From Fodinibacter sp963695175 (GTDB lineage Bacteria; Actinomycetota; Actinomycetes; Actinomycetales; Dermatophilaceae): 64,000 nt of DNA. How positions within the stretch are numbered: position 1 is the first letter of the stretch; each line of letters opens with the position of its first letter. Shown one piece after another: positions 32,579 to 41,349 of this stretch. The position numbers were made by a program, and so were the translations under genes. The DNA lies in contig CAVOGG010000004.1 in NCBI GenBank assembly GCA_963695175.1, positions 1,178,001-1,242,000 on the forward strand, written 5' to 3'. The notes beneath the pieces are model-generated. The model made no database searches, had not been told where the DNA came from, and saw only the letters and a list, made by a program, of their open reading frames with translations.

Positions 32579-34509
32579 CGGAGGACCTCGCTCGCGTAGT
32601 GGCTGTCGACGTCCTGACCGAACGGGCCGGTACAGCTGCCGCTGCGCCGCACTGTGGCTGAGGTGCACCGGTCACCCGCGCCGACGCGACCGGTCCACTC
32701 GGCCCAGCTGACCGGGTTCTGCGGGTTCCCCTGGTTCCAGGCGTAGAACGTCGACGGGCCTCGGTAGACGTTGCCGGACCAGCTGTTGTCCTGGAAGAAG
32801 GTGATCTGGGTCGGGATGTCCGCCCCCCCGGCGGAGGCGTTCGGGTCGCCGAACTGGCTGAACACCCCGTTCGCGCCGCAGGCCGGCCAGACCTGCGGTG
32901 TGCAGCCGACGATGTTCGCCGGGTTGAAGTCGATGAGGTTGTGCGTGACGGTGACGTTCTGCGTCTGCCACAGGCAGCCGTCCAAGTAGTCCTGGGGCGG
33001 GGAACCACCGACCGTGCCCACGAAGGTCGAGCGGTCCAGCGTGGCCCGGGGGAGGTTCTTGGCGCAGCCGGCAACACTGAACGGTCCCCGCGCGCCGCCC
33101 TTGAGGAGCGTGCACCCGTTGTCGAACCCGTCGTTGCAGTGACGGTTGGAGTTCTGCCACAGGAAGACCCCGCCACCGTTGTCCGTGAAGGTGTTGTTCG
33201 CGATGACTGACCTGTCGGGGTAACCCGGCATCCTCGACGCGATGCAGGAGCGCATGGCGCACGCGGGCACGCCGCCGTTCTTGGTGTCGCTTCCCGACTC
33301 CGACACGTAGATGGCCGGCATCGGGAAGCCAGGGTTGTCCGGGCCGTCCAGGAGGTTGTTTCGAGCGAGGTAGTTGTCGGTGATCGAGAAGTTGTAGGAC
33401 GTCTCCTCCCAGATCCCACCGTTCTCGTTGTCCGTGATCGTGTTCCCTGTCCAGGTGGTGTTTGCGTTGTTCGTGTCGACCCAGCCGCCCACTCCCCAGT
33501 TGTGGTGTATCCAGTTGTCCCGCACCATCACCCCGTTCGTGCCCCACAGCTTGAAGCCGCCCTGGTTCCCGCTGCCGGTGACCTTCCCGCAGTGGGCGTT
33601 GCGGTACTTGGCGGGCACGGGGTTGTGGTCGACCCAGCCGAGCGCCGGGTTCTGCAGCAGTCCGGACAGGCCGCACGTGTCGTTGTAGCTGATCTCGTTG
33701 CGCTCCACCCAGACGTTGTAGGGACCACCCGTGAGCGAGTCGCCCTGGAGCGTCTGTGCCGACTGGAAGCCGTACTGGCCGTTCAGGGTGAGGCAGCTGT
33801 CCCTGATCACGGCGTCGCTCGCGGCGAAGATCCCCCCGCCGGGGACGTTGCGGGTGACCGTGCTGTTCAGCAGCCTCCAGCCACGGTTGCCGGTCTGGTT
33901 GATGGCGGTCTGGTCGACGGGCGGAGTGAAGTTCTGGATCGTCAGGTACGCGATGGTGACGTCCCCCTGCTCACCCGTGGTGATGTTGCTGTCGATCGCC
34001 GTCTGGGCGTCGTACCCGCCGTCGAGCGTGCTCGCCACGCCGCCGGCGTACCCCCCGACGAACACGTCGCCTCGGTTGGCGCTGAAGCTCCCGTCGTGCC
34101 TACCCGGGGCGAGGTAGTAGACCGTGTCGGGGCTCAGCTCCCAGTTCTCGTAGTCGGCCCTCTCCGGTGGCAGCACGATCCCGTCCTTGGCGTGCGGGTA
34201 GTCGGTCCCCCGCGCCCCGTACGTGGGCAGGCCCGGTCTCCCGGACGCGAAGTGACCCGACTTGCCGGTGTAGCCGTACGGGGATCGCAGAGACGTCCCG
34301 CCACAGACGGCCCGACCCACCGGACCGGCCGTCGTGGCGCCGACCCCGTCGAGCTCGACCGGATCGACGGGCACCACGGGCTCTGCCGCCGACGCCGCCG
34401 CGAGCGTCGTGGGCGGAGCCTGGTCACGCTGCGCCACCCCGGACGCGGCCAGCACGACGGTGCACCCCGCGGCGAGGAGCAGGATCGGGCGACCCAGGCC
34501 GACGCTCAC
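32575..34509 (-). CDS. Secreted right-handed beta-helix protein
   Basis: The protein of about 644 residues has an N-terminal hydrophobic signal segment, LGRPILLLAAGCTVVLAASG. It continues with repeated short strands rich in Asn and Gly, for example NQGGFKLWGTNGVMVRDNWI and TWTGNTITDNENGGIW. That is the ladder pattern of pectate-lyase-like right-handed beta helices, so it could cleave, epimerise or bind the exopolysaccharide outside the cell. Several Cys pairs suggest disulfides. I choose GTG 34509 because the signal peptide follows at once; GTG 34581 would add 24 residues. By eye the gene is less GC-rich than its neighbours, which may mean transfer. Confidence 0.75.
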   Translation of the reverse strand: MSVGLGRPILLLAAGCTVVLAASGVAQRDQAPPTTLAAASAAEPVVPVDPVELDGVGATTAGPVGRAVCGGTSLRSPYGYTGKSGHFASGRPGLPTYGARGTDYPHAKDGIVLPPERADYENWELSPDTVYYLAPGRHDGSFSANRGDVFVGGYAGGVASTLDGGYDAQTAIDSNITTGEQGDVTIAYLTIQNFTPPVDQTAINQTGNRGWRLLNSTVTRNVPGGGIFAASDAVIRDSCLTLNGQYGFQSAQTLQGDSLTGGPYNVWVERNEISYNDTCGLSGLLQNPALGWVDHNPVPAKYRNAHCGKVTGSGNQGGFKLWGTNGVMVRDNWIHHNWGVGGWVDTNNANTTWTGNTITDNENGGIWEETSYNFSITDNYLARNNLLDGPDNPGFPMPAIYVSESGSDTKNGGVPACAMRSCIASRMPGYPDRSVIANNTFTDNGGGVFLWQNSNRHCNDGFDNGCTLLKGGARGPFSVAGCAKNLPRATLDRSTFVGTVGGSPPQDYLDGCLWQTQNVTVTHNLIDFNPANIVGCTPQVWPACGANGVFSQFGDPNASAGGADIPTQITFFQDNSWSGNVYRGPSTFYAWNQGNPQNPVSWAEWTGRVGAGDRCTSATVRRSGSCTGPFGQDVDSHYASEVLR

Positions 34510-34766
34510 CTCCGCCGCCCCCCGGTGGGGCGACGGTCCGGGGAGGTGCCGTGGACCGCGGCTCGCTCGCGCACGATGCACCTAGTTCCTGGCGAACACG
34601 ACGTCGACCCAGTAGTTGGCGGCCTTGAACGTGTTCGTCGGGAAGCGTGCTCGCCGAACCGTAGGCGTAGACCCCGTCCCCACCCGCCTGTCCGCTCTTG
34701 AGCGCGTGCAACGGCGGGCTGTCCACGCCCGCGCTGTTGAAGTAGTTGGAGTCGGCGGCATAGCGC

Positions 34767-35123
34767 CCGGTCGGGGCGAGGTAGGACGCGACGTAGACCG
34801 TGCCGGCGGTGATGGGCACCGGGGTGGAGAAGGTGGCCTGTTGCCAGCCGGTGGCGCTCTCGTTGGTGAAGGTGACGGTGGCGAGCCTGGTGCCGGTGAG
34901 GGTCCACAGGTTCCCGATGTGGGTGCCGGTGTTGCCGGTGCCCTTGTAGAAGCGGATGCCGGTGACCTGTCCGTCGACGTCGGAGGTGAACTTCACGCCC
35001 AGCTCGACCGAGGAGGTGTCGGCGTTGCTCGGGGTGGCCGGTGTCACCGACGACGGCCAGATCGTGCAGGCCGAGCATCCACCGGCGGTGGGGGTGACCG
35101 GGGTGGTGGCGGTCGAGGACGGC
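34767..35123 (-). repeat. 357-bp DUF4082 repeat, copy 2
   Basis: This segment matches 35567-35923 at an exact offset of 800 bases with a single difference seen by eye (position 35039 versus 35839). It encodes most of a DUF4082 domain, including GVKFTSDVDGQVTGIRFYKG and ATGWQQATFSTPVPI. Identity this high points to recent duplication or conversion. Confidence 0.9.
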
Positions 35124-35566
35124 CCGGTGCCGATGGCGTTGGTGGCGGTGACGGTGAAGGTGTAGGCGGTGCCGTTGGTCAGGCCGGTGACGGTGGTGCT
35201 GGTGCCCGGTGGGGTCCCGGTGACGGTCTTGGTGGTCTGTGCGGTGCGCCGATGAACGGGGTGACGGTGTAGCTGGTGATCGGGCTGCCGCCGTCGATGG
35301 GTGCGGTCCAGGACACGGTCGCCGAGCCGTCACCCGCGGTGGCGCTCACGCCGGTGGGTGGCGCCGGAGAGGTCGGCGGGGCTGCTGGGCCGCTGGCGAA
35401 CACGACGTCGACCCAGTAGTTGGTCGAGTTCCACGTGTTGGTGGGGAAGCTGCTCGTCGAGCCGTACGCGTAGATGCCGTTGCCGCCGGCGTCCGTGTCG
35501 GAGAGGGCGTGCAGAGGCGCCCGGTCCATCCCGGTGGTGAAGTAGCCGCCGTCCCCGGCGTAACCG

Positions 35567-35923
35567 CCGGTCGGGGCGAGGTAGGACGCGACGTAGACCG
35601 TGCCGGCGGTGATGGGCACCGGGGTGGAGAAGGTGGCCTGTTGCCAGCCGGTGGCGCTCTCGTTGGTGAAGGTGACGGTGGCGAGCCTGGTGCCGGTGAG
35701 GGTCCACAGGTTCCCGATGTGGGTGCCGGTGTTGCCGGTGCCCTTGTAGAAGCGGATGCCGGTGACCTGTCCGTCGACGTCGGAGGTGAACTTCACGCCC
35801 AGCTCGACCGAGGAGGTGTCGGCGTTGCTCGGGGTGGCGGGTGTCACCGACGACGGCCAGATCGTGCAGGCCGAGCATCCACCGGCGGTGGGGGTGACCG
35901 GGGTGGTGGCGGTCGAGGACGGC
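35567..35923 (-). repeat. 357-bp DUF4082 repeat, copy 1
   Basis: This is the partner of 34767-35123, identical at all but one position by eye. It is embedded with adjoining fibronectin-III sequence in an 800-bp repeat unit. Confidence 0.9.
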
Positions 35924-35930
35924 GCCGGTG

Positions 35931-37040
35931 CCGATGGCGTTGGTGGCGGTGACGGTGAAGGTGTAGGCGGTGCCGTTGGTCAGGCCGGTGACGGTGGGCT
36001 GGTGCCCGGTGGGGTCGGTGACGTCTTGGTGGTCTGTGCGGTGCCGCCGATGAACGGGGTGACGGTGTAGCTGGTGATCGGGCTGCCGCCGTCGATGGGT
36101 GCGGTCCAGGACACGGTCGCCGAGCCGTCACCCGCGGCGGCGCTCACGCCGGTGGGCGCACCCGGTGCGGTCGCGCCGGCGGTGACGTGACTGCGGTGGA
36201 GGCGGCAGAGGACGGTCCGGTGCCGATGGCGTTGGTGGCGGTGACGGTGAAGGTGTAGGCGGTGCCGTTGGTCAGGCCGGTGACGGTGGGCTGGTGGCCG
36301 GTGGGGTCGGTGACGTCTGGGGGTCTGTGCGGTGCCGCCGATGTAGGGGGTGACGGTGTAGCCGGTGATCGGGCTGCCGCCGTTGGATGCGGGTGCGGTC
36401 CAGGACACGGTCGCCGGGCCGTCACCCGCGGTGCCGCGTCACGCCGGTGGGCGCGCCTGGTGCGGTCGCGCCGGTGTGGGGTGACCGGGGTGGAGGCGGC
36501 AGAGGACGGTCCGGTGCCGATGGCGTTGGTGGCGGTGACGGTGAAGGTGTAGGCGGTGCCGTTGGTCAGGCCGGTGACGGTCTGGGCTGGTGGCGGTGGG
36601 GTCGGTGACGGTCTTGGCGGTCTGGGCGGTGCCGCCGATGAACGGGGTGACGGTGTAGCCGGTGATCGGGCAGCCGCCGTCGGACGGGTGCGGTCCAGGA
36701 CACGGTCGCGGTGCCGTCGCCCGCGGTCGCCGGTCACGCGCGGTGGGGGCGCCGGGCGCGGTCGCGCGGGGGTGACGGCGGTCGGAGGCGGCCGAGGTCG
36801 GCGCCGGTGCCGATGGCGTTGGTGGCGGTGACGGTGAAGGTGTAGGCGGTGCCGTTGGTCAGGCCGGTGACGGTGGTGCTGGTGCCCGGTGGGGACCCGG
36901 TGACGGTCTTGGTGGTCTGTGCGGTGCTGCCGATGAACGGGGTGACGGTGTAGCTGGTGATCGGGCTGCCGCCGTCGGTGGGTGCGGTCCAGGACACGGT
37001 CGCCGAGCCGTCACCCGCCGTGGCTGCCACCCCGGTGGGC
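35931..37040 (-). repeat. Tandem fibronectin-III repeats of about 293 bp
   Basis: The same core, beginning CCGATGGCGTTGGTGGCGGT on the plus strand, recurs at 35931, 36223, 36517 and 36810; a further copy lies at 35130. Spacings of 292, 294 and 293 bases are not all multiples of three, which directly shows indels between copies. An older, diverged copy lies near 37595. Confidence 0.85.
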
Positions 37041-40000
37041 GCCGCTGGAGCCGTCGCAGAGGTCGACCCGGTGTAGTACACGACGTCGACCCAGTAGTTC
37101 TCGGAGTCGAAGGTGCTGTTCGGGAACCCGCTGCTGGTGACGTACCGGTAGAGCCCCTGCCCACCGTTGACACCGTCCGCCGGCGCGTGGAGCAGACCGT
37201 TGTCCACCCCCGTGTCGAAGTACCCGCTGTCGGCGGCGTAGTGGCCCTTCGGCGCGAAGTACGACGCGACGTACACCGTGCCCGCGGTGATGGGCACGGG
37301 GCTGGAGAAGGTCGCCTGTTGCCAGCCGGTGGCCGTCTCGTTGGTGAACGTCACGGATGCGAGCTTGGTCCCGGTGAGGGTCCACAGGTTCCCGATGTGG
37401 GTTCCGGTGTTGGCCGTGCTCTTGTAGAACCTGATCGACCTGATCTCGCCGTTCAGGTCGGCCTTGAACTTCACCCCCACCTCGACCGAGTTCGGGTCGA
37501 GCTGGTCCGGCGTCGACGGCACGGTCGCCGCGGGCCAGAGGGTGCATCCGGTGCAGCTGGCGGCCGCCGGCGTCACCGTGTTCGATGCCGCCGAGACGGC
37601 TCCGGTGCCGACGGCGTTCGTCGCGGCGACCTTGAACGTGTAGGCGGTGCCGTTGGTCAGGCCGGCCACGGTGGTGGAGGTGCCCGGCGGGGTTCCGGTG
37701 ACGGTCCTGTCGGTCTGGGCGGTGGCGCCGATGTACGGGGTGACCGTGTAGCCGGTGATCGGGCTGCCTCCGTCGGTGGGAGCGCTCCAGGACACGACCG
37801 CTGACGCGTTTCCCGGGGTGGCGGTCACCGCGGTAGGGGCGTCCGGGACGGTGGCTGCGCCGGTGTTGACGTTGAACAGCACGTCGACCCAGTAGTTCGG
37901 TGCGTTCTGGCTGTCGGTGGGGAAGGTGCTCGTGGTGCTCGCCTTCACCAGGCCGTTGACGACCCCGTTGGTGTTGCGCAGCGCGTGGAGGGGAGGGCTG
38001 TCGACTCGGCTGTAGGTGTCCGGTCGTGGTGACGGGTTCGGGTACAGGTAGCGCGCGTCGAGGGCCGTGTGGCCGGCGGGGGCGAAGTACGACGCCACGT
38101 ACGTGGTGTTCGCGTTGATCGAGACCGGGGTCGCGAACGTCGCCTGCTGCCACCCGGAGGCCGTCTCGCCCGTGAACGTCACCGTCGCCAGCTTGGTACC
38201 CCCTGCGGTCCAGAGGTTGCCGACGTGGGTGCCGGTGTTCCTGGCGGACTTGTAGAAGCGGATGCCGGTCACCTTGCCCGAGACGTCAGAGCGGAACTTC
38301 ACGCCGGCCTCGACCGCGCTGGCACTTCCGGAGTCGCTGACGCCCGGTGTCGATCCCGAGCCCCAGATCGAGCACGAGCAGCCGACGTTGAGCACCCGGC
38401 CCGTGGCAGGCGTCTCCAGGTTCCCGCTGTCGTCAACGGCACGGGTCCGGATCGTCGTGCTGGGGTTCCCGTGGGCCACCCAGCCGTAGCTCCAGCTGGT
38501 CGTCCCGGTCGCCGGGTGCCAGCTCGTCCCTCCGTCGGTGGAGACCTCGACTCCGGCCACGATGCCGCCGCCGGCATCGGATGCGGTGCCGGAGACGGTC
38601 ATCGAGGTTCCGTCACCCACGGTGGCACCGTCCGTCGGAGAGGTGATGCTCGAGGTGGGTGCCGTCGTGTCGGTCGACCTCGTCGCTGCCGTGAGCCCTG
38701 CGTAGGCCAGCGCGTACGGCTGGACGCCCATGTCCGCGAACAGGTTCACCGTGGCCTGGCGCATGCTGGTGTCAGGGGTGGACCCCGGGTCGTCGAGCCC
38801 CCAGGCCCACTGGACGGTACCGGCCCCGAAGACCAGGGCCCCGCTCGGTGCCCGGTACAACGAGAGCTTGTGGGTTGCCGTGCTCGCGGCCTGGGTGGTG
38901 CTGCCGTAGTCCGTGAAGATCTCGGCGGAGGTGGAGGTCGTCGACGACATGTCCATCAGGCCAGGCGGGCGGAAACCGTTGTCCGGCTCGGAGTCCCACT
39001 CGTAGCCGAGTGTCTCCTGTCCGGGCGCGAGGGTGAGGGTCTGACCGCTGCCAAGGCTCGCCGCCGCGGTGTTGCGCCAGAAGCGGAGCTTTCCGTACTG
39101 CGAGGGCACCCTGATGTCGGTGGAACCCGAGTTCACCGTGAAGAGCTGACCGGTGAGCTGGTTCTGCGGACGCCCACCGTCGGCGGGCGGGCTGAACCGC
39201 GGGTCCTGCCATGCGCCGGTCCACGTCGGGGGGTCCTGGGGGTCGACGACGCCGTCGTAGTGCGTCTCCTTGTAGGTCACCAGCGTCCGGTTCGCAGTGC
39301 TGGACGCGTCGATGCTCGGCTCGACCCGCGTCTTCCAGAACATCTCGTTGCCGCTGAAGAACGCCAGGTTGACCCCGTTGTCACGGGCCGCCTCGACGTT
39401 GGCCCGTTGCGGGCCGGACCAGTACTCGTCGTGACCCGAGGAGAGGAAGACCTTGTGGTTCGCGAGCAGGGCCCCCCCGGTCGTCGAGCCCACGTCGAGG
39501 CCGGTCGTGTATGAGACGTCATAACCGTTGGCCTCGAGGAACCGGATCATGGGGTACTCGGACCACGTCAACCAGCTGTGCCCGTTGTCGTCCTCGGCGG
39601 TGTGGAACGGCCGGTTGTAGGAGACCTTGGCGGCGCCCTTGTACGCCGCAGGGCTCCCGGGCGGGCAGTTGGACGCGCAGGTGTACAGGCTGTTTCCGCC
39701 ATAGGAGTTGTAGGCCTGCCACGTCTCGTCGGAGGTCTGCAGGACCAGGTCGGAGTGGCTGGCGTCGTTCCGGACCACGAACACCATCAGGCTGGTGCCC
39801 GTGGCGTCCTCACGCACCAGGCGGGCGAGGTACACGCCCGAGACCGCCGTCGACGGCACGGCCCAGGAAGCGGAGACCGCCCAGTTCCCGCAGTCGATGA
39901 GCCCGGTCGCTGCGGAGTCGTTGAGACAGGTCGGCTGCGTCTGCGGGAGTGTCACCGAGGGCAGCACCCCAGAGGCCACCTTGCGGGCGCCGTTGCCCTG

Positions 40001-40339
40001 GTAGTAGCCCATCCGGTAGACGTCGATGTGGTACCTCGTCGCAGGAGTCTTGACCTTGAAGCGCACCGTGTCGCCGGGGTTGACGCTCATCGTCGTCGCG
40101 AAGCCCTGGATCGTCGTCGATCCGGCTCCCGTGACCTGCCACTCGCTCGCGGGGTTCCCGGGCTTGCTGTTCTCGCACGCGATGACGTTCGTCACGGGCG
40201 CCGCGCACGGGTCGGCGGCGCTCGCCGTGGGGGCCCCGAGGGCCAGCGCGAGGAGCAGGGTGAGGGCCCCGGCGGCTGCGACGAGCAAGCGGCCGACCGG
40301 AGCCGCCCCGCTCTCGGCGCCGGCCCAGGGCTTCCCCAT
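36734..40339 (-). CDS. Secreted dimethylformamidase-like/DUF4082/fibronectin-III protein (N-terminal part)
   Basis: The open frame encodes 1201 residues before a frame break. A signal peptide ends near APTASAADPC (about residue 40). Residues about 45-560 match the large C-terminal domain of N,N-dimethylformamidase beta subunits (VYRMGYYQGNGARKV, SYNRPFHTAEDD, GHDEYWSGPQRANVEAARD). An Ig-like domain follows (about 580-650), then a DUF4082 domain, a fibronectin-III domain, a second DUF4082 and a second fibronectin-III domain. The start is ATG 40339, preceded by AAAGGAAC, not the longer frame. It is probably an extracellular glycan-binding or -processing protein. The tail after the last GTGAD is out of frame. 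Confidence 0.8.
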   Translation of the reverse strand: MGKPWAGAESGAAPVGRLLVAAAGALTLLLALALGAPTASAADPCAAPVTNVIACENSKPGNPASEWQVTGAGSTTIQGFATTMSVNPGDTVRFKVKTPATRYHIDVYRMGYYQGNGARKVASGVLPSVTLPQTQPTCLNDSAATGLIDCGNWAVSASWAVPSTAVSGVYLARLVREDATGTSLMVFVVRNDASHSDLVLQTSDETWQAYNSYGGNSLYTCASNCPPGSPAAYKGAAKVSYNRPFHTAEDDNGHSWLTWSEYPMIRFLEANGYDVSYTTGLDVGSTTGGALLANHKVFLSSGHDEYWSGPQRANVEAARDNGVNLAFFSGNEMFWKTRVEPSIDASSTANRTLVTYKETHYDGVVDPQDPPTWTGAWQDPRFSPPADGGRPQNQLTGQLFTVNSGSTDIRVPSQYGKLRFWRNTAAASLGSGQTLTLAPGQETLGYEWDSEPDNGFRPPGLMDMSSTTSTSAEIFTDYGSTTQAASTATHKLSLYRAPSGALVFGAGTVQWAWGLDDPGSTPDTSMRQATVNLFADMGVQPYALAYAGLTAATRSTDTTAPTSSITSPTDGATVGDGTSMTVSGTASDAGGGIVAGVEVSTDGGTSWHPATGTTSWSYGWVAHGNPSTTIRTRAVDDSGNLETPATGRVLNVGCSCSIWGSGSTPGVSDSGSASAVEAGVKFRSDVSGKVTGIRFYKSARNTGTHVGNLWTAGGTKLATVTFTGETASGWQQATFATPVSINANTTYVASYFAPAGHTALDARYLYPNPSPRPDTYSRVDSPPLHALRNTNGVVNGLVKASTTSTFPTDSQNAPNYWVDVLFNVNTGAATVPDAPTAVTATPGNASAVVSWSAPTDGGSPITGYTVTPYIGATAQTDRTVTGTPPGTSTTVAGLTNGTAYTFKVAATNAVGTGAVSAASNTVTPAAASCTGCTLWPAATVPSTPDQLDPNSVEVGVKFKADLNGEIRSIRFYKSTANTGTHIGNLWTLTGTKLASVTFTNETATGWQQATFSSPVPITAGTVYVASYFAPKGHYAADSGYFDTGVDNGLLHAPADGVNGGQGLYRYVTSSGFPNSTFDSENYWVDVVYYTGSTSATAPAAPTGVAATAGDGSATVSWTAPTDGGSPITSYTVTPFIGSTAQTTKTVTGSPPGTSTTVTGLTNGTAYTFTVTATNAIGTGADLGRLRPPSPPRDRARRPHRA

Positions 40340-40608
40340 GGCCAGTTCCTTTCCCTGGGGCTCCGTTCCCCCGCCGAACGAAGGCAGCTCAGCGGTGGAT
40401 GGCGAAAGTAGTAGAGCGCCGGAGCAAATGGCACGAAGCGCGCGAGCAGCGGGGGTGAGGTACGGTGACGGCGTGCTCATGAGAAAGCCTGTCCTGCAAT
40501 GTAATTGGAGGCATGTGCTCAGCGCCGCCCGGGCTCTCGCACCGGGCACCGGCAGCCGTATGACCACATCCTCGGCATGGCCGAGAAGGCGTCTGGTGAG
40601 GGGCGGTG
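40340..40608. other. Divergent intergenic region with long leader
   Basis: This 269-base gap serves the large surface-protein gene (minus) and the PAP2 gene (plus). It has a patch less GC-rich than its surroundings around 40485-40515. The minus-strand leader could be over 100 bases. I see no riboswitch I can defend and no small gene with a good ribosome-binding site. Confidence 0.4.
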
Positions 40609-41349
40609 ATGGCGATGTCGACTCCGGGCGGTGATGTGCCGCCGGTGACGACGGGCGCGAGTCGCGAGCGGCCCTCGGGCCCTCGCCGCACTCTCCCCGG
40701 AACGCGTTGGGCGGGGTGGCCCGCGGTCGTCCTGGCGGTGCTCTTCGTCGCAGTCACCGTCCTCGTGGTGACGGGCGTGCCGCAGTCCCTCGACGAGTGG
40801 GTCATCCGCTCCGTGCGGCCACACGATGTCTGGGGGGACTCACAGGTCCGCCTCAGTCCGTGGGTACATCGGCTGCGGCCAGCGGTGGTGCTGGTCCTGC
40901 TCGTGGTGGCGTGCGTCATCGCATCCGTCCGGGGACGTTCCTGGCGTCCGGCGGTGACCGGGCTCGTGCTGGTCTGTGTCTCAACGGGTCTCCTCCTGGT
41001 CGTGAAGCTCGTGGTCGGGCGTCCCGACCCGCACGGTGCTTTGGCCTCATCTGGTGGCAGCTATCCCTCGGGGCACGTGGTGGCCGTGCTCGTGTGCCTC
41101 GGTGGCTGCGTGCTGGTGCTCGGTCCGGGCCTGCGGTGGTGGTGGCTGGTCCCCGCGGGGGGCGCGGCGCTGATGGCCGTCGCGCTCGTCGTCAGTGCCA
41201 CCCACTGGCCCTCCGACGTCGTGGGCGGCGCCCTGCTCGGGCTCGCGGTTCTCATGGCAGCCCGCTCGGGGTCGACGTCGAGGTCGAGGTCGAGGTCAGG
41301 AACGCCAGCAGCCGGGGGGCCACGACGTCGGCGTCGTAGTCCCGGCTGA
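40609..41349 (+). CDS. PAP2-family phosphatase
   Basis: The protein of about 246 residues has five or six hydrophobic helices and the phosphatase motifs KLVVGRPDPHGALASSGG, GSYPSGHVVAV and SATHWPSDVVGGALLG, which fit the KxxxxxxRP, PSGH and SRxxxxxHxxxD pattern. It probably dephosphorylates undecaprenyl pyrophosphate, recycling the glycan carrier lipid used by this locus. I take ATG 40609 behind GAGGGG; GTG 40606 and ATG 40615 are close alternatives. The basic Ser/Arg tail is encoded by a GTCGAG repeat that overlaps the end of the convergent glycosyltransferase gene. Confidence 0.82.
   Translation: MAMSTPGGDVPPVTTGASRERPSGPRRTLPGTRWAGWPAVVLAVLFVAVTVLVVTGVPQSLDEWVIRSVRPHDVWGDSQVRLSPWVHRLRPAVVLVLLVVACVIASVRGRSWRPAVTGLVLVCVSTGLLLVVKLVVGRPDPHGALASSGGSYPSGHVVAVLVCLGGCVLVLGPGLRWWWLVPAGGAALMAVALVVSATHWPSDVVGGALLGLAVLMAARSGSTSRSRSRSGTPAAGGPRRRRRSPG

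Larger units (their letters stand above)
34582..36790 (-). pseudogene. Frameshifted C-terminal part of the DUF4082/fibronectin-III surface protein
   Basis: This region continues the protein of 36734-40339 but switches frame several times. In order it encodes three fibronectin-III domains, a DUF4082 domain, another fibronectin-III domain and a final DUF4082 domain ending in NYWVDVVFARN at TAG 34584-34582. Breaks can be placed by comparing copies. One is a missing C in GTGCGCCGATG versus GTGCCGCCGATG near 35247; another is an extra G in GGCGCCGGTG near 35924. Single deletions occur in GGTGGGCTGG near 35996, and one extra base lies near 34650. The longest open pieces are 35179-35847 and 34650-35047. 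The cause is either sequencing error in repeats or real decay. Confidence 0.75.

Noticed and set aside
35130..37040. Regular repeats at about 293 bp resembling an array
   Set aside because: They encode fibronectin-III domains and lack short palindromic repeats with unique spacers, so this is not a CRISPR array.
40340..40440. Possible c-di-AMP (ydaO-like) or c-di-GMP riboswitch in the leader of the surface-protein gene, from GGCGGGGGAACGGAGCCCC
   Set aside because: Only one short G-rich segment recalls such motifs. The second conserved half is missing, and the ATG with its ribosome-binding site follows too closely.
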